A stretch of 64,000 bases of DNA, from assembly GCA_036873135.1 (NCBI GenBank), contig JAPTYO010000011.1, positions 11,499,747 through 11,563,746 on the forward strand. Direction: 5' to 3'. The position numbers and the translations under genes are program-made. Numbering within the stretch: the first letter of the stretch is position 1; every line of letters starts with the position of its first letter. The notes beneath the pieces are model-generated. The model did not search any database. It was not told the origin of the DNA and saw only the letters and a program-made list of their open reading frames with translations. This DNA comes from Clarkia xantiana subsp. parviflora (lineage: Eukaryota > Streptophyta > Magnoliopsida > Myrtales > Onagraceae). This document shows, piece after piece, positions 32,217 through 43,026 of this stretch.

Positions 32217-33944
32217 CTAGTTGATTCTGCCACGTGCCACATAGTTTCTCAATGCATCTAGCGTGTTGAGCTCTTCAATCTCCCCTTTTGGGGATGGACA
32301 AAAGTTGATGTCATGCCCCCAAGTTTTACTTTGCTTGTATTGTTCTTCAACATCTTTGCCAAGGAAGGCAGTCGTTGACTCAAGTGGGCGGTGAGGTTTG
32401 TTTTCTGGGAGTTTGAGATTTGCTTCTTCTGCATTCATACTCCAAAGATTGTACAAGTTGCCACAATTGGTTCCATAAGTGACGTTGTTTTTCTGGCGTT
32501 TGGCGATAGGTGGATTATCATCCGCCTTTTCTTTTCCCTTGCCTTTTTCTGAAGACTTCACACGAGGCTTCCTTTGATGCTTATTGCCATGATCGATATA
32601 CTTCTTCATTTTTCCTTCTAAGATCAAGCTGTTTATGTGAAATCTTAGTCCAACACAGCTTTCGGTTTCGTGGCCGTACAGTTCATGATTTTCACACCAT
32701 TTGCTTTCTTCTTTTCCCAATGGTCCCTTGTGGAATTTTGAGGGCTTTTTCCACAGCTTGGTTTCTTTCATTTCTTTCAAGATGACAGATAACGGTGTGT
32801 TCAATGGAACACATTTGGCGAGTTTGGACTCTTTGATCCTTTGGTCATCTGACTGGAATGACCTCTTTTGTTGCGGTTGTCTCTTTTCCCAGGAAACGTG
32901 TATCTCTTTTTCAATTATTGCCTTCAAGGTTCTTGTTGTCAATCCCGTGATTGGGACGTCGTCGTCACTAGCAGGTTTTTTCCGTCCCTCCTTGTGACAG
33001 ATGTCAGCATCGTCTTGGCTTGTCCTTGTGGAAGGACTTTCTTTGTGTATTTTGGATGACTCTGCTTGAGTCTTCTTTGGAGGGTTGTCGCCTTGATCGG
33101 TGAATTGCTTTAATTTGCCTTTGAGGACGAAGCTGTTAATGCGGAAACATAGGCTGGCACAACTGTTCGTCTTGTGGCCGAAGACCTCGTGGTATTCACA
33201 TCACTTGTTTTTGTCTTTCCCCAACGGGCCGTTTCTGAAATTGCTCGGTGCTTTCCACATTTTTGCATCCTTCATCTCTTTCAATATTTCGGACGGCGGG
33301 GCTTTCAAAGGAATGCAGTCAGTGAGGTTTACTCCTTTTGGCTTCTGGAAATTTCCTTGAAGAGGTCTTCTTGGCTGAGGCTGCCAATTTCTTCCTTGCT
33401 GACCGCTTGAGGGCGGTTTTGCTTGATTCTGCTTTGGGGGTTGTTTCCATGCCTCTTTTTGGTGTTGTGCTATCACGTACAGGTTGCATGAGCGTGCAGC
33501 TTCGTGCCTTGGCTGTTGGTACTGGAAGATACCTTCCGTGCATTGCCCCTCTATTCTTTGATGCAGTGTGTCTTGATGACTTGTGACTCGAGACTTTGTC
33601 CCTATCGTCTCAACTTGTTCGTTAATTGGAGGCAAAGGAGGTGACGGGTTGACACCTTTGTATTGGAAGGCTCCTTGGTCGCATTGTGCGGAGAATGCAT
33701 TTCTTGTTGGAGTGAAGAAAGCATTGGATGTGGCAACAGGGATGTGGAAGGATCCAAGTTGTCTTTTTATCGGCTTCTGCGAGCTTATGGGCAAGGCGTT
33801 GTGGTATGCGATGTGCTCCTTGTCTTTTGATGAGAAATCAATGACATCTTCAAAGGCGGCATCCTTTATGTCAACATACTCCAAGTTGGTGTCATCGGTC
33901 TCGTGCATTGTCTTTGCGGTATGGTAGCTTTTTGTTCGAATCAC
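32217..33944 (-). pseudogene. gag: T3 Gag-derived ORF with repeated nucleocapsid-like modules
   Basis: A 576-codon frame is open except for one TGA at 33203-33201, where the homologous residue is Trp. The most upstream ATG fitting the frame is near 33908. It has no Gag core. Instead it has two tandem copies of a module of about 85 residues. Module 1 runs from CIPLKAPPSEILKEM to CEYHEVFGHKTNSC. Module 2 runs from CVPLNTPLSVILKEM to WCENHELYGHETESC. A third, degenerate copy near the C-terminus reads FLGKD then TWGHDINFC; it matches the last module of T1 (FLGRD then TWGHQTNNC) but has lost its first Cys and His. Between modules are KR-rich, charged linkers. A likely RNA-binding remnant; function not testable here. 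Confidence 0.7.
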
Positions 33945-33958
33945 ATAGACGGCGCCAA
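33945..33958 (-). other. T3 primer-binding site
   Basis: The minus strand reads TTGGCGCCGTCTATG after the LTR end, the T1/T2 PBS with one substitution. Confidence 0.8.
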
Positions 33959-34746
33959 TGTTGCGTCCTGGATGAACTGGGTCTTGGGGACGCGTTGGTT
34001 GAGCGGGTCTTCGGGCTGTAATCCTTCATCTGAAAGAGGTTTGTGCCACTGACGAGTGTTCGGTTGAGTCTCGGAAAGTCTGTGTCCCAAAAAGGCGGTT
34101 GTGTCTCGGGAGGCGTCTGAGTCTCAAAAGGCGGTGGACTGTGCACCAGTTCGGATGTCTGGGGCGTCGATTCCTGCACAAAGGACCGATGCTAGCACGG
34201 AGAGGGGGGGTGGTGCTAGCGGAGCCCTCTCCGATGCTTAAGTAACTATAGGGCTAAAAGAGTAATTCTAGAGAGAGAAAATATTTCTAGAGAGAAGTCA
34301 GAGCTCAAAATACCAAAGTTGGGCAAATGAGAGGATGTGTGAAAATGGGTGGCCAAGGCCTCCTATTTATAGGCTTCCTTGGGACCGGACCCGGTTTTAA
34401 AGCGGTTTGATGACGGTTAAAAAGCAAGCGGTAACCGTCATTCATATTGGTAATGCGCGAACTTGACTTCTCTACACGTAACGGTAATCGCGGAAATGGT
34501 AATCGCACGATACCCGCAATGCAATCCGGACCTCGTCGAATTTGGGCAATTCGGCGAGGTCCGGATTGCAAGCAACCCGGACGTCCGGGTTGAAAATGCA
34601 ATCCGGAGGTCCGGTCCGGACGCGCGTAACGCGCTTCCGGACCGTTTTGACCCTTTGGGAGACATTTTTCAAGTCGAGATGTAATTTTGACGTGTTTACG
34701 AGGCCCGAAATATAAATACGAACTCGAATTGGGCACATATCCATCA
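33959..34746 (-). repeat. T3 5' LTR (788 bp)
   Basis: TGTTGCGTCC to TCCATCA; TATAAATA at 34364-34371 (minus). Alternative hairpins GCTAGCAC/GTGCTAGC (34191-34220) and GGAGAGGG/CCCTCTCC (34199-34232). Confidence 0.9.
34364..34371 (-). promoter_or_regulatory. Predicted TATA box of T3 5' LTR
   Basis: TATAAATA on the minus strand, in the GCCTATAAATA context shared with T1 and T2. Confidence 0.65.
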
Positions 34747-35245
34747 GTCACTTCCCGGCGTACGAGCGTAGTGCTGAACAAAAAGGCCCAGTGACCACGT
34801 CTTTGGAAACCGGTTGGGTTTGACTAAGGATATGAGTGATGTGGATGGTCAAGTTCACCTGTAATTCACCGACTCTTGTATTCACTATGTGGCCACCAAC
34901 CAGATATTAGTTGAAGGTTGTGAATACTTGTACGGATGCCTTGGAGAAGTGTTCCTATGAGGATACTAGGCAAAAGGAGAATTATCAGTTGACATAGGAT
35001 ACAGCGTGACACTATATAAATGTTGTTTATAACAGGTTGATTAGAGAAAAGGGAATCAACGTTCTGCGGGCGCTACAACACTCCTAACAGATGAGTAGCA
35101 CGATGCCCGTCGTGTCCGCCGGTCGCACGGAAAACCTCGTATGAACTATTCGGAAGCAAAGGACTAGATCAAATGAGTGAAATGTTGATGCAGATTTGGA
35201 CGACAATACATTAACATGCCCCCTCCCATTCCGGCGAGAGGGAGC
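34747..35245 (+). other. Copia C 3' UTR, second part, with PPT
   Basis: Starts with the right TSD of T3 (GTCAC, 34747-34751) and continues TTCCCGGCGTACGAGCG, the exact continuation of 25980 in sister elements. Ends GGCGAGAGGGAGC, the PPT before the LTR. Confidence 0.88.
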
Positions 35246-35845
35246 TATAAGCATATGATGTTGGGCGCCGTAAATGGAAGCCCATTATATGTATATGTTA
35301 CCTAAGTTAATTGGGTACATGTTACTTTAGAACATTGGGCCAGACCCAAATCCCAAATGGCATGAGAGGCCCAAAATTGGGCCTCCCTATACTAGCATGG
35401 CCGACCGAATTATAAGTGAGGATAAAGTGGACTTTTGTCCACTTTATTCCTCCTATAATTATGGGGAGTTATGAGTTTTATTGGGGTTAAGCACAATTCC
35501 CTTTAAGTGGTGTTTTGAGAGAAAACTCTTCCCCTAAAGACACCATATTCGGTCGAACCATATATCCACCAAGGGTGTACCAATTTGCTTTCAAGCAAAC
35601 ACTACAGAGATCTGTCCCTTGCCAAGAATCGATCAGAGGCTTTGCTGTGAAGAATATACCACGTAGAGCTTCTTTCACAAGAACCCCTACGGGTGCCGAC
35701 CGGAGGATCGTGAACTACCTCCTGCAAAGATCTTGGGACTACGGACAACTGTAAAGGTATGTGCGAATCTTCCGCTGCGTAATTTTGAATACTAGCATGT
35801 ACCATGGTTTTAGTTTCCGTAGTGACTACTCCCTGTAATCTAACA
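35246..35845 (+). repeat. Copia C 3' LTR (600 bp)
   Basis: Matches 8592-9190. The terminal TG has mutated to TA at 35246-35247. Hairpin at 35423-35446. Ends TAATCTAACA next to the TSD CCGGG (35846-35850). Confidence 0.92.
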
Positions 35846-35850
35846 CCGGG

Positions 35851-36012
35851 TCAGTAACCCGACCCGGATGTGCAAAAATGGACTGTCTCATTACCCAATA
35901 GGTGAAGCCGAAATACTAACTTGTAGGCTAAGTAGGGTTTTAAAATCCACTAAAAACTTAACTTAGCCACCAAGCAATATTAATTATAGATATAATTTCC
36001 AATATTTGCACA

Positions 36013-36044
<32 letters not shown>

Positions 36045-36568
36045 TTCGGCCAACTATAGATATATGTATATATTTATTTATTCTCAAGATTCTATATTTA
36101 GGTATATAAATCTATCAACAATATATTTTCTCAATCTTTAATATTTATCAATAATATCTAACTTCCCTAATATTGTACTAGAATATATTGATAGTAATTA
36201 TCACAATTATCATGTAAATCTAACCCTAATTTCGGCTAGGTACATTCCTAAAGGTGCCGAATTTTATTAAAAAAAAATTGTACAAAATTCCGGCCAAAAC
36301 AACTTTACTTGGGGCCTAAGAAATTAAGTATTTTACTTTGTAATTCCTATGTGGTTCGGCCGAAACTTGTGATTAGGGTTAGTGGTCAAATTTCAAGATC
36401 AAATTTGACTAAGATCAACAATCCAATATTTAATTTTGATAAATGTCACGTGTTTCTTGAAAATCATGAACATTAGTTTTATCGAAAATACTCAATTTCA
36501 TTAATATCAGTTTTATAAAAATACTTCAAGTACACCAATTTTATCAAAATCAGGAACTCCCTAACACA
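35851..36568 (-). mobile_element. Copia F leader, right piece
   Basis: The reverse complement reads as the copia leader between PBS and ACCGG block, in reverse order to copia C 9204-10100: (TA)n at 36012-36034, the AATATATTTTCTC/TTATCAATAATATC segments, and the GATTTTGATAAA motif beside the PBS. Joined with 7729-8591 when copia C is removed. Confidence 0.82.
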
Positions 36569-36581
36569 GGCTTTGATACAA
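36569..36581 (-). other. Copia F primer-binding site, mutated
   Basis: The minus strand reads TTGTATCAAAGCC where the functional site is TGGTATCAGAGCC: two substitutions. Confidence 0.75.
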
Positions 36582-36582
36582 C

Positions 36583-36744
36583 TGTAGGATATAGGGGATA
36601 GTTACTACGAACAAAAACACGTGTACATGCCAGGTAAACTAATTACGCAGCGAAATAGAGACACATAGCAGTTCTTGCTTTCTGTAGACCCAAGATCTTG
36701 AGGGGAGTTCGCTGGACGAATCTTGTAAGGATTCTTGTTAAGGA
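36583..36744 (-). repeat. Copia F 5' LTR, first fragment
   Basis: The LTR end beside the PBS. It includes the ACCCAAGATCTTG and ATTACGCAGCG motifs of copia LTR ends in reverse. It is cut by copia E after AAGGA (36740-36744); the rest is at 41117-41542. Confidence 0.82.
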
Positions 36745-36801
36745 TGTTAGCATATGGTGACGTGGCGCCGTAATAGGAGCCCGTTAATTAAGGGAATTAC
36801 C
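36745..36801 (+). repeat. Copia E 5' LTR stump
   Basis: TGTTAGCATATGGTGACG to GGGAATTACC, matching the start of LTR A and E, then an abrupt switch to integrase coding sequence (CTTACTCATTTGATTACTCG). Confidence 0.85.
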
Positions 36802-37615
36802 ACTTACTCATTTGATTACTCGCAAATCTGAAGCTATAGATTGCTTTAAAAGCTTTCTGAAGCTCGTGGAGAATCAACAGGAGCGGAAGGTGAAAATCAT
36901 TCGCACCGATAGAGGTGGAGAATATCTCTCTAATGAGTTTGATAAGTTATGCAAAGAAAGTGGGATCGCCCGTCAAACGACGATCCCCAACACACCACAG
37001 CAAAATGGTGTGGTTGAACGTCGTAATCGGACTCTCCTAGACATGGTGAGAACCATGGTGTCACAAGCACAATTACCAATTTGTTATTGGGGAGACGCAT
37101 TGCTTGCTGCCACTCATGTAGTAAACCTTGTCCCATCAAAAGAAGTTAACACAACACCGTATGAGCTCTGGACTGGTAGAGAGTTAAATCTTACCAGGCT
37201 GCGACCTTGGGGGTGCGCATCTTACACACATACAACTAATAGCCGATTTGGCAAGTTAGGCCCCAGAGGACTTAAGAGCATCTTTATAAAATACTCCGAG
37301 AACTCAAAAGGTTATGTATTTGTGTCAACTCAAGAAAACGGTAGTGTGTACGAACATGAATCCAGAGACGTCACTTTTCTTGAGGACGAATTTTCATCGC
37401 TTCAAGAGATAAAAACAGATGAAGTTCTGACCGAACTAGAACATGATGATGATGATTCTCAGGTCCCACTTTATTCGAGTGGGAGATTTGGCACAGCAAC
37501 AAGTGATTTGGTTAATGAGGACGATATCCCCATTATAAATCCAGTGGGAGGGCTCACTCCCCCCCCCCCCCCCCCCAAACACAAATCACTATTGCTGGGA
37601 ATGCGAATCAAGTAG
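36802..37615 (+). pseudogene. pol: Copia E integrase (catalytic core onward)
   Basis: The open frame 36812-37615 encodes the integrase core: RTDRGGEYLSNEF (second catalytic Asp), then NTPQQNGVVERRNRTL (catalytic Glu), then LRPWGCASY and RFGKLGPRGLKSIFIKY typical of copia integrase C-termini, and the linker up to the RT. The zinc-binding HHCC domain and the first catalytic Asp are missing because of the deletion to the LTR. An 18-C run at 37559-37576 throws the frame off just before the RT linker. Homologous to copia D 61171-61866. Confidence 0.88.
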
Positions 37616-39491
37616 AACCTGACATTCATAACATACAACTACCATCAATTCCCATTATTTCAAGTGGGAGTGGGATGATCGCTCAAGTTCCAGATCCTAG
37701 TGATCAAAGAACTAATCTCGGAGGTGAAATTCCGAGACGAAGGGGTCGTCCTAGGAAAGTTGTTGCTCAAAGTTCTAGTAACGCCAACATTCCCAGTGGG
37801 AGTAGTGCCCCGATAAGAAGCATTATTCCAAGTGAGAGTATGGGTCAAACTCAAAATGGGATAGGTGAACCTAGACGCAGTCAAAGGCAACGCACTTCCC
37901 CTAAAAGGTATCCTATTGAGAGAGGCGAAATATTCACTCTCACATCTGTTGATGAACCAGTAACGGTTAAACAAGCGATGGAAGGACCTCAAGCAAAGGA
38001 ATGGAGAAAAGCAATGGAAGATGAAATCGCCTCAATGAAAGCTAATTCGGTTTGGTCATTAGTTGATTTGCCTGCGAACCGCAGAGCAATAGGAGCTTAG
38101 TGGGTATTGAAACTCAAACTCACTGCTGATGGAGAAGTCGAGTGATACAAAGCTCGACTAGTTGCGAAAGGATATACCCAAATCCACGGAGTGGAATTTG
38201 ATGAAACATACTCACCAAATATGTGTTACACCACAGTAAGGGCCATCCTTTCCCTAGTTGCTAGTCTTGATCTAGAGCTACATCAAATGGATGTTAAGAC
38301 CGCATTCCTCCATGGAAACCTGGAGGAAGAGATCTATATAGAACAGCTTCCAAAGAACATAAAGTTTGCAAACTCCAAAGATCTATATACAGCCTTAAAC
38401 AATCGTCTCGGCAATGGTATCGCAGATTCCACGAGGAAATCGTCAGATACGGATTCGTGAATCTTGACGAGGATCCCTACATATACACCAAGACCTACGA
38501 GTCTAAGTATATCATCATAACACTATACGTGGATGACATACTCATTGCTGCGAACGACGTGAGTTTTATGAATAAATCAAAGTCCTGGTTAGCATCAGCA
38601 TTCGAGATGAAAGACATAGGAGAGGCCACGTACATCTTAGGCATCAAAATTTCCCGAGATCGTGCCACCCAGAGATTATGTTTATCTCAGGAATCATATA
38701 TCAACAAACTGTTGAAAAGATTCAGAATGCTGGATGCTAGACCCGTGGATGCGCCGGTTGTGTTCGGGTGCGCGCTATCGAAGCGTAATGGCCTGAAAAA
38801 CCAGCACGAGCGTGAACAGATGAAGAATGCAGAGTATCTGAGCATGGTAGGGAGTCTAATGTACGCCATGCTCTGTACTCGGCCAGACATCTGTTACGCT
38901 GTGGGCCTAGTAGCAAGATTCCAATCAGATCCTAGTTATTAACATCTAAAGGCCGTAAAACGAATTATCAATTATCTGAAAGGTAATGCCGACTACGTTA
39001 TGTGCTATGAGGGCGATCGGCTCGAATTGACCGGTTATAGTGACGCCGACCACGGTGGCGATCCGGATGATCGTAAGTCCACCACAAGAGGAGTTTTCCT
39101 CCTTGCTAATGCTGCCATATCATGGGTAAGCAAGAAGCAATCTTGTGTCGTGCTTTCCACTATGGAATCAGAATTCGTTGCCCTCTCCAAAAATGCACAA
39201 GAAGCGGTATGGCTGAAAAGGCTTCTTACTGCATTAATTGGCACCGACAAGAAGAGTAAACCTGTGAAGGTGTACTCCGACAGTCAGGCGGCCATTGCGG
39301 CAGTTAAGAATCCAAAGTACCATAGTAGGACTAAACACATTGATGTGAAATACAATTATGCTAGGTCGGTTCTGGAAGACAACATAATCGCTTTGCCTAC
39401 AGAAAATATGGTCGCAGACCCTTTAACTAAGCCGTTACGTAGGGAAATTTTTGAAAAGCACGTAAAACTGCTTGGATTACGTAGGGCTTAA
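37616..39491 (+). pseudogene. pol: Copia E RT linker, reverse transcriptase and RNase H
   Basis: The linker (GRPRKVV, IPSGSS, RRSQRQRTSPKRYP) leads into RT (LTSVDEPVTVKQAMEGPQAKEW; LELHQMDVKTAFLHGNLEEE; YVDDILIAAND at 38525-38557; CTRPDICYAVGLVARFQSDP). RNase H: SDADHGGDPDDRKSTTRGVF, STMESEFVALSKNAQEAVW, DSQAAIAAVKN. Breaks: TAG at 38098, TGA at about 38143, a shift and partial loss after IYIEQ (38345), and TAA at 38940. The last frame ends GLRRA-stop at 39491. The RNase H segment itself is open. Confidence 0.9.
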
Positions 39492-40566
39492 ATTGTGTGG
39501 CTTGTAAAAGTGATAACATTTTGACATTTGAAATTATGTTTCAATAGAATAAAAGAATTGCAATTTGAGTTTATGATTTATCGATGTCAAAATGATTAAC
39601 AACATCGGATTTTACGGTCTATAAACTAAGTCGTAGGAAGAAGTAAAATTCTTCCACCAAAATTATGTCGAATGTGAACCTTGCCTCGTCACACAGGCAC
39701 GGTCATCTTGTAAGGAGAGAGAGACCTCTACCATAACAAGATTGGCTAAGAATCAGGGGGGTAAACCTGATTAAGCAAAACGATAACATTGTCATGCTTA
39801 ACAACATGACGTAATCTTCGTTTTGTAATTCGCCGAGTTGGACTTTGTCCATTACTATATCACATTCAAGGCCAGATGAGAGATTCTGCGATAGCATTAT
39901 TGACATATCCCATCCCTGGCTTTACCAGGTGTGCTATCGACGCGTGCTTCATACTGCGCGTGCCATATACGACCACGGGGTCATGCTAGGTTGTGCTAGC
40001 TAGAATCCCTGTGATTCAAAAGGCTCATACTTCTTCACCTTGAGCGTGTGATTGATCCGGGATGTCATATGAAGAGGCATCCAAAGTATCCTCATGGACT
40101 CAGAACTTATACCTAAGGTCTGGCTCAATGCTCGCTTCCCGGCGTACGAGCGTAGTGCCAAAGAAAACGGCCAAGTGACCACGTCTTGGAAACTGGTTGA
40201 GTCAGACTAAGGGTATAAGCGATGAGGATGGTCAAGTTCACCTTTAATTTACCGACTCTCGTGTTCACTAGGTGGTCGCCAACCGGATATTAGTTGAAGG
40301 TTGTGAACATTTGTACGGATGCCCTGGAGAAGTATTCCTTTGTTGAAACAGGTTTGGTTCATGAAAGGGAATCAACGTTCTGCGGGCGCTACAATACTCC
40401 TCACTGATGAGTAGCACGATGCCCGTCGTATCCGCCGGTCGCACGGCAAGCCTCGTATGAACTATTCGGAGACGGAGACGAAGACGAAGATTGAAGACTG
40501 AGATGTTGATACTATTGCGTAACCGTTTAGATTAACGAGCACCCTCCCATTCCGGCGAGTGGGAGA
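39492..40566 (+). other. Copia E 3' UTR and PPT
   Basis: Matches 5271-6405 of copia A with scattered differences, including a short deletion near 40340. Ends GGCGAGTGGGAGA, the PPT. Confidence 0.88.
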
Positions 40567-41111
40567 TGTTAGCATATGGTGACGTGGCGCCGTAATAGAA
40601 GCCCGTTAATTAATAATTAGGGAGGCCCAAAATGGGCATTAGGCCAAACCCAATTAGTAATTGACAAGGGAGGCCCAAAATGGGCCTCCCCCTTAACATG
40701 CATAGTTCGGCCGCCCCCTTTATACCACATTGGTTGGAGTTGCCTTTTGGAAACTCCACCAATACTATATATAGGGGTGTCTGCTAAGGGTTTATTCATC
40801 ATTCATAATAACAAGGATCTCCATTGAGAACACTTGTTTCCCTTAGTCTAAAATTCGGCACCATCACATCTGGTCTGAGGTTCCATCTCCGTTGAAGAAT
40901 CGATTAGAGGACTTGTTGTGGAGCTACATCGTGTGGGACTTCTTCTAACGAAGAACTTGCACGTGGTTTTGACCGGAGAATCAGAACTCCCTCCACTTCG
41001 TTCTTGGGTAGGAAAGCTAAAAGGTATATGTTCTAATTCCGCTGCGTAGATTAGATTTCTTGCTAGTACACGTTTTAGCATTCCGTAGTATTACGTCCCC
41101 GTAATCCAACA
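40567..41111 (+). repeat. Copia E 3' LTR (545 bp)
   Basis: TGTTAGCATATGG to CCGTAATCCAACA; hairpin at 40735-40758 with one mismatch in the stem, then ACTATATATAGGG. Confidence 0.92.
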
Positions 41112-41116
41112 ATGGA

Positions 41117-41542
41117 ATCGCTTACACTGAATTGTCTCCAGAGCAAAGCCTCTTATCGATTCCTCGCAGGGATGGATACCTGGGGTAATTTCTCAACGCA
41201 ATTTGGCACCTCTAACGTAAATGGTTCAGCCGAAACTGAGAGAAAAGAGAGAAGGGATTTCTTTTATCTCAACACTTAGGAGAAGGTAGTGATTTTCTGA
41301 TTAACCCGAAAGAAATTCTGACACTCCCTATTTATAAGAGGAGGTGGGCAAAACCCAACTCACATCCTCAAAGTTTCGACCAACCACTTTGGAGTAAGGG
41401 GAGGCCCAATTTTGGACCTCTCATGTCAATTGGGATTTTAGGCCTAGCCCAAAATTCCTAATGTGACATTACCCAATTACTTAGGTGCTGGGCTTATATT
41501 AAAAGGCTTCTATTACAGCGGCCCATTCACCAAATGCCAACA
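41117..41542 (-). repeat. Copia F 5' LTR, second fragment
   Basis: Reverse complement runs from TGTTGGCATTTGGTG (at 41542) through the TATAAATAG region (about 41330) to GCAAAGCCTC/GATTCC. Together with 36583-36744 it gives an LTR of 588 bp, the normal copia LTR length here. Confidence 0.82.
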
Positions 41543-41989
41543 TAATATTCCATGTATAGTTGTTTGAGTAGTTATGTTTTGTAACTTGGACTTCTTCGAG
41601 TAATATGGTTTGCCTTGATAAGGAATGACTTTTATTCTTCCTTCTTTAAATCAACAATTTTAGCAAAAGATATAATTTACAATAAATAACAATGAATTTT
41701 GATTTCAATAGTTGGTGTATATTAATGTCCGATAAGACACGATCAACCGCCACTCAGATGAGGATATGAATCTCAGTTATGATTGAATCGAAACATATAA
41801 CGATCCGCCAAGCTAGTAATATGCTGAATTACATGGTTGCTGAATTTTCTTGCTAAAATATTAATTATTGCGTTTCTAGATGTATGTAATTTAACTGATT
41901 TTAGGAACAAATGAGCGGTTTGACACCTATAAGGGTTCGACACTAAAGGTGAGAAACTGAAAATAATTAGAATTACGGATGTAACGAAA
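41543..41989. other. Old AT-rich sequence, unassigned
   Basis: No gene or clear repeat. It may be further decayed copia pol upstream of the integrase remnant, but I cannot align it with confidence. Confidence 0.4.
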
Positions 41990-42474
41990 GTTACATGTGT
42001 AAATTACTTCATGGAGCTTACGCTCTCGTTATGTTAAGTTTATTAAGTCTACGAAGTGACGGAAGCTTATTGGAGCATTTAGAACTTCGTAGAAGAATCA
42101 ATTAAACCAGACGGTTAACAACCTTCCGAACTGACATAGGAGGTGGAAACAGTCTCACTAATGTTCAACGATATATGTAACAAAAATTGGGCCTGTATAA
42201 CAACTCATGATTACACTAAATCCGACAATTCATTATGTTGAGCCGGACCCAATGCAATTATATTGATGTTTTTAAATGCTGAAATTGCATGCTCTTTGAA
42301 CATGGTTAGTGATATGATATTGCAGGCACAACTACCCATTTCCTTTTGGGGCAATGCGTTGGTGACGACGACAACATATTGAGCCATGTAGACCTCAAAA
42401 TCGATCAACACTACTCCTTTCGAGTATTGGAGAGAACGAGAAATCAACTTGTCCAACCTACGACCTTAGGTCTG
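41990..42474 (+). pseudogene. pol: Ancient copia integrase remnant
   Basis: Scattered matches to copia D 61160-61570: AACTTCGTAGAAGAATCAA (AACCTCGTAGAGAATCAAC in D), GACATAGGAGGTGGAAA (GATAGAGGTGGAGAA), and a better stretch TTGCAGGCACAACTACCCAT to GAGTATTGG (42320-42432). Stops and indels are everywhere. It is the oldest retroelement piece in the window and the probable host of copia F. Confidence 0.65.
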
Positions 42475-43026
42475 TAGGGGTGGCAATTCGTGTTATCATG
42501 TGTACTGTCGTGCGTGTCAGTAGTCGTGTCGTGTTAAACTACTAAACACGAACACGCACGGTAAGCTTATCTTGCCACGTTTTACAAACACGAACACAAC
42601 ATAGAATTTTTCGTGTGTGTTTGTGTCGTGTTAAGTTATTCAATTTTACATGTCTATACGAGATTTTTAAGTAAAAATCAAAATAATTAACTTCATATGG
42701 CAAAAAATACTTTGAATTGATATGTCAGTATTCCTAAGTTTGTAATATATATGATAAACTCTAAAACTTAAACCACATATTGAAGTTTTAAAAGATATTA
42801 AATAAGATTTTTCAAAATATTACTCAAAAGTAACACTTAGTAGCACAACTTTATCGTGCTATTGTGCGTGTCGTGTTGTAATACATAAACACGACACGAA
42901 TAATATGTCGTGCTAATCGTGTTCGTTCTAACATGTTATCGTTCTTTCATACCCTTACACGAACACGGTTTTTTCCTTGCTTGTTCGTGTCTTGCTTTCG
43001 TGCCGTGTCACAAATTGCCAGCCCTA
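42475..43026. mobile_element. hAT-like MITE, GTCGTGT-rich
   Basis: Terminal inverted repeats TAGGGGTGGCAATTCGTG and (reverse) TAGGGCTGGCAATTTGTG, 16 of 18 matching, with GTGTCGTGTT motifs on both arms. TAGGGGTGGCAA ends are typical of plant hAT-type MITEs. No 8-bp TSD is visible (TAGGTCTG versus CTCCAATA), so one flank may have been lost. Confidence 0.7.

Larger units (their letters stand above)
25986..34746 (-). mobile_element. Tat-type retrotransposon T3, complete (8.76 kb)
   Basis: LTRs 25986-26768 and 33959-34746, TG...CA ends, near-perfect 5-bp TSD, TGGCGCC PBS beside the right LTR and GACTCGGGGG PPT beside the left LTR. Coding content is one Gag-derived ORF (32217-33944) without the usual Gag core. 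The middle is filled with tandem repeats. There is no RT, RNase H or integrase. The LTRs differ by a few substitutions and two or three small indels, so it is somewhat older than T2. Confidence 0.9.
8592..35845 (+). mobile_element. Copia element C, complete, with two nested Tat insertions
   Basis: The 5' LTR (8592-9190) and 3' LTR (35246-35845) are flanked by an identical 5-bp TSD. Removing T2 (10665-20671 plus one TSD copy) and T3 (25986-34746 plus one TSD copy) leaves a copia element of about 8.5 kb: LTR, PBS, long leader, decayed gag-pro-int, RT/RNase H, 3' UTR, PPT, LTR. The LTRs differ at many positions (roughly 90% alike by eye), so it is clearly older than the elements inside it. Confidence 0.9.
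36745..41111 (+). mobile_element. Copia element E, internally deleted
   Basis: Flanked by AAGGA (36740-36744) and ATGGA (41112-41116), a TSD with one mismatch. The 5' LTR keeps only its first 57 bp and is fused directly to integrase; the rest of the 5' LTR, PBS, leader, Gag, protease and integrase start are gone. RT, RNase H, 3' UTR and 3' LTR remain. Same subfamily as copia A. Confidence 0.85.

Noticed and set aside
25986..34746. RT, RNase H or integrase domains in the Tat elements T1-T4
   Set aside because: I looked on both strands for YVDD/FLDD, TDRGGEY-like and RNase H motifs inside T1-T4 and found none; all pol motifs in the window belong to copia elements.
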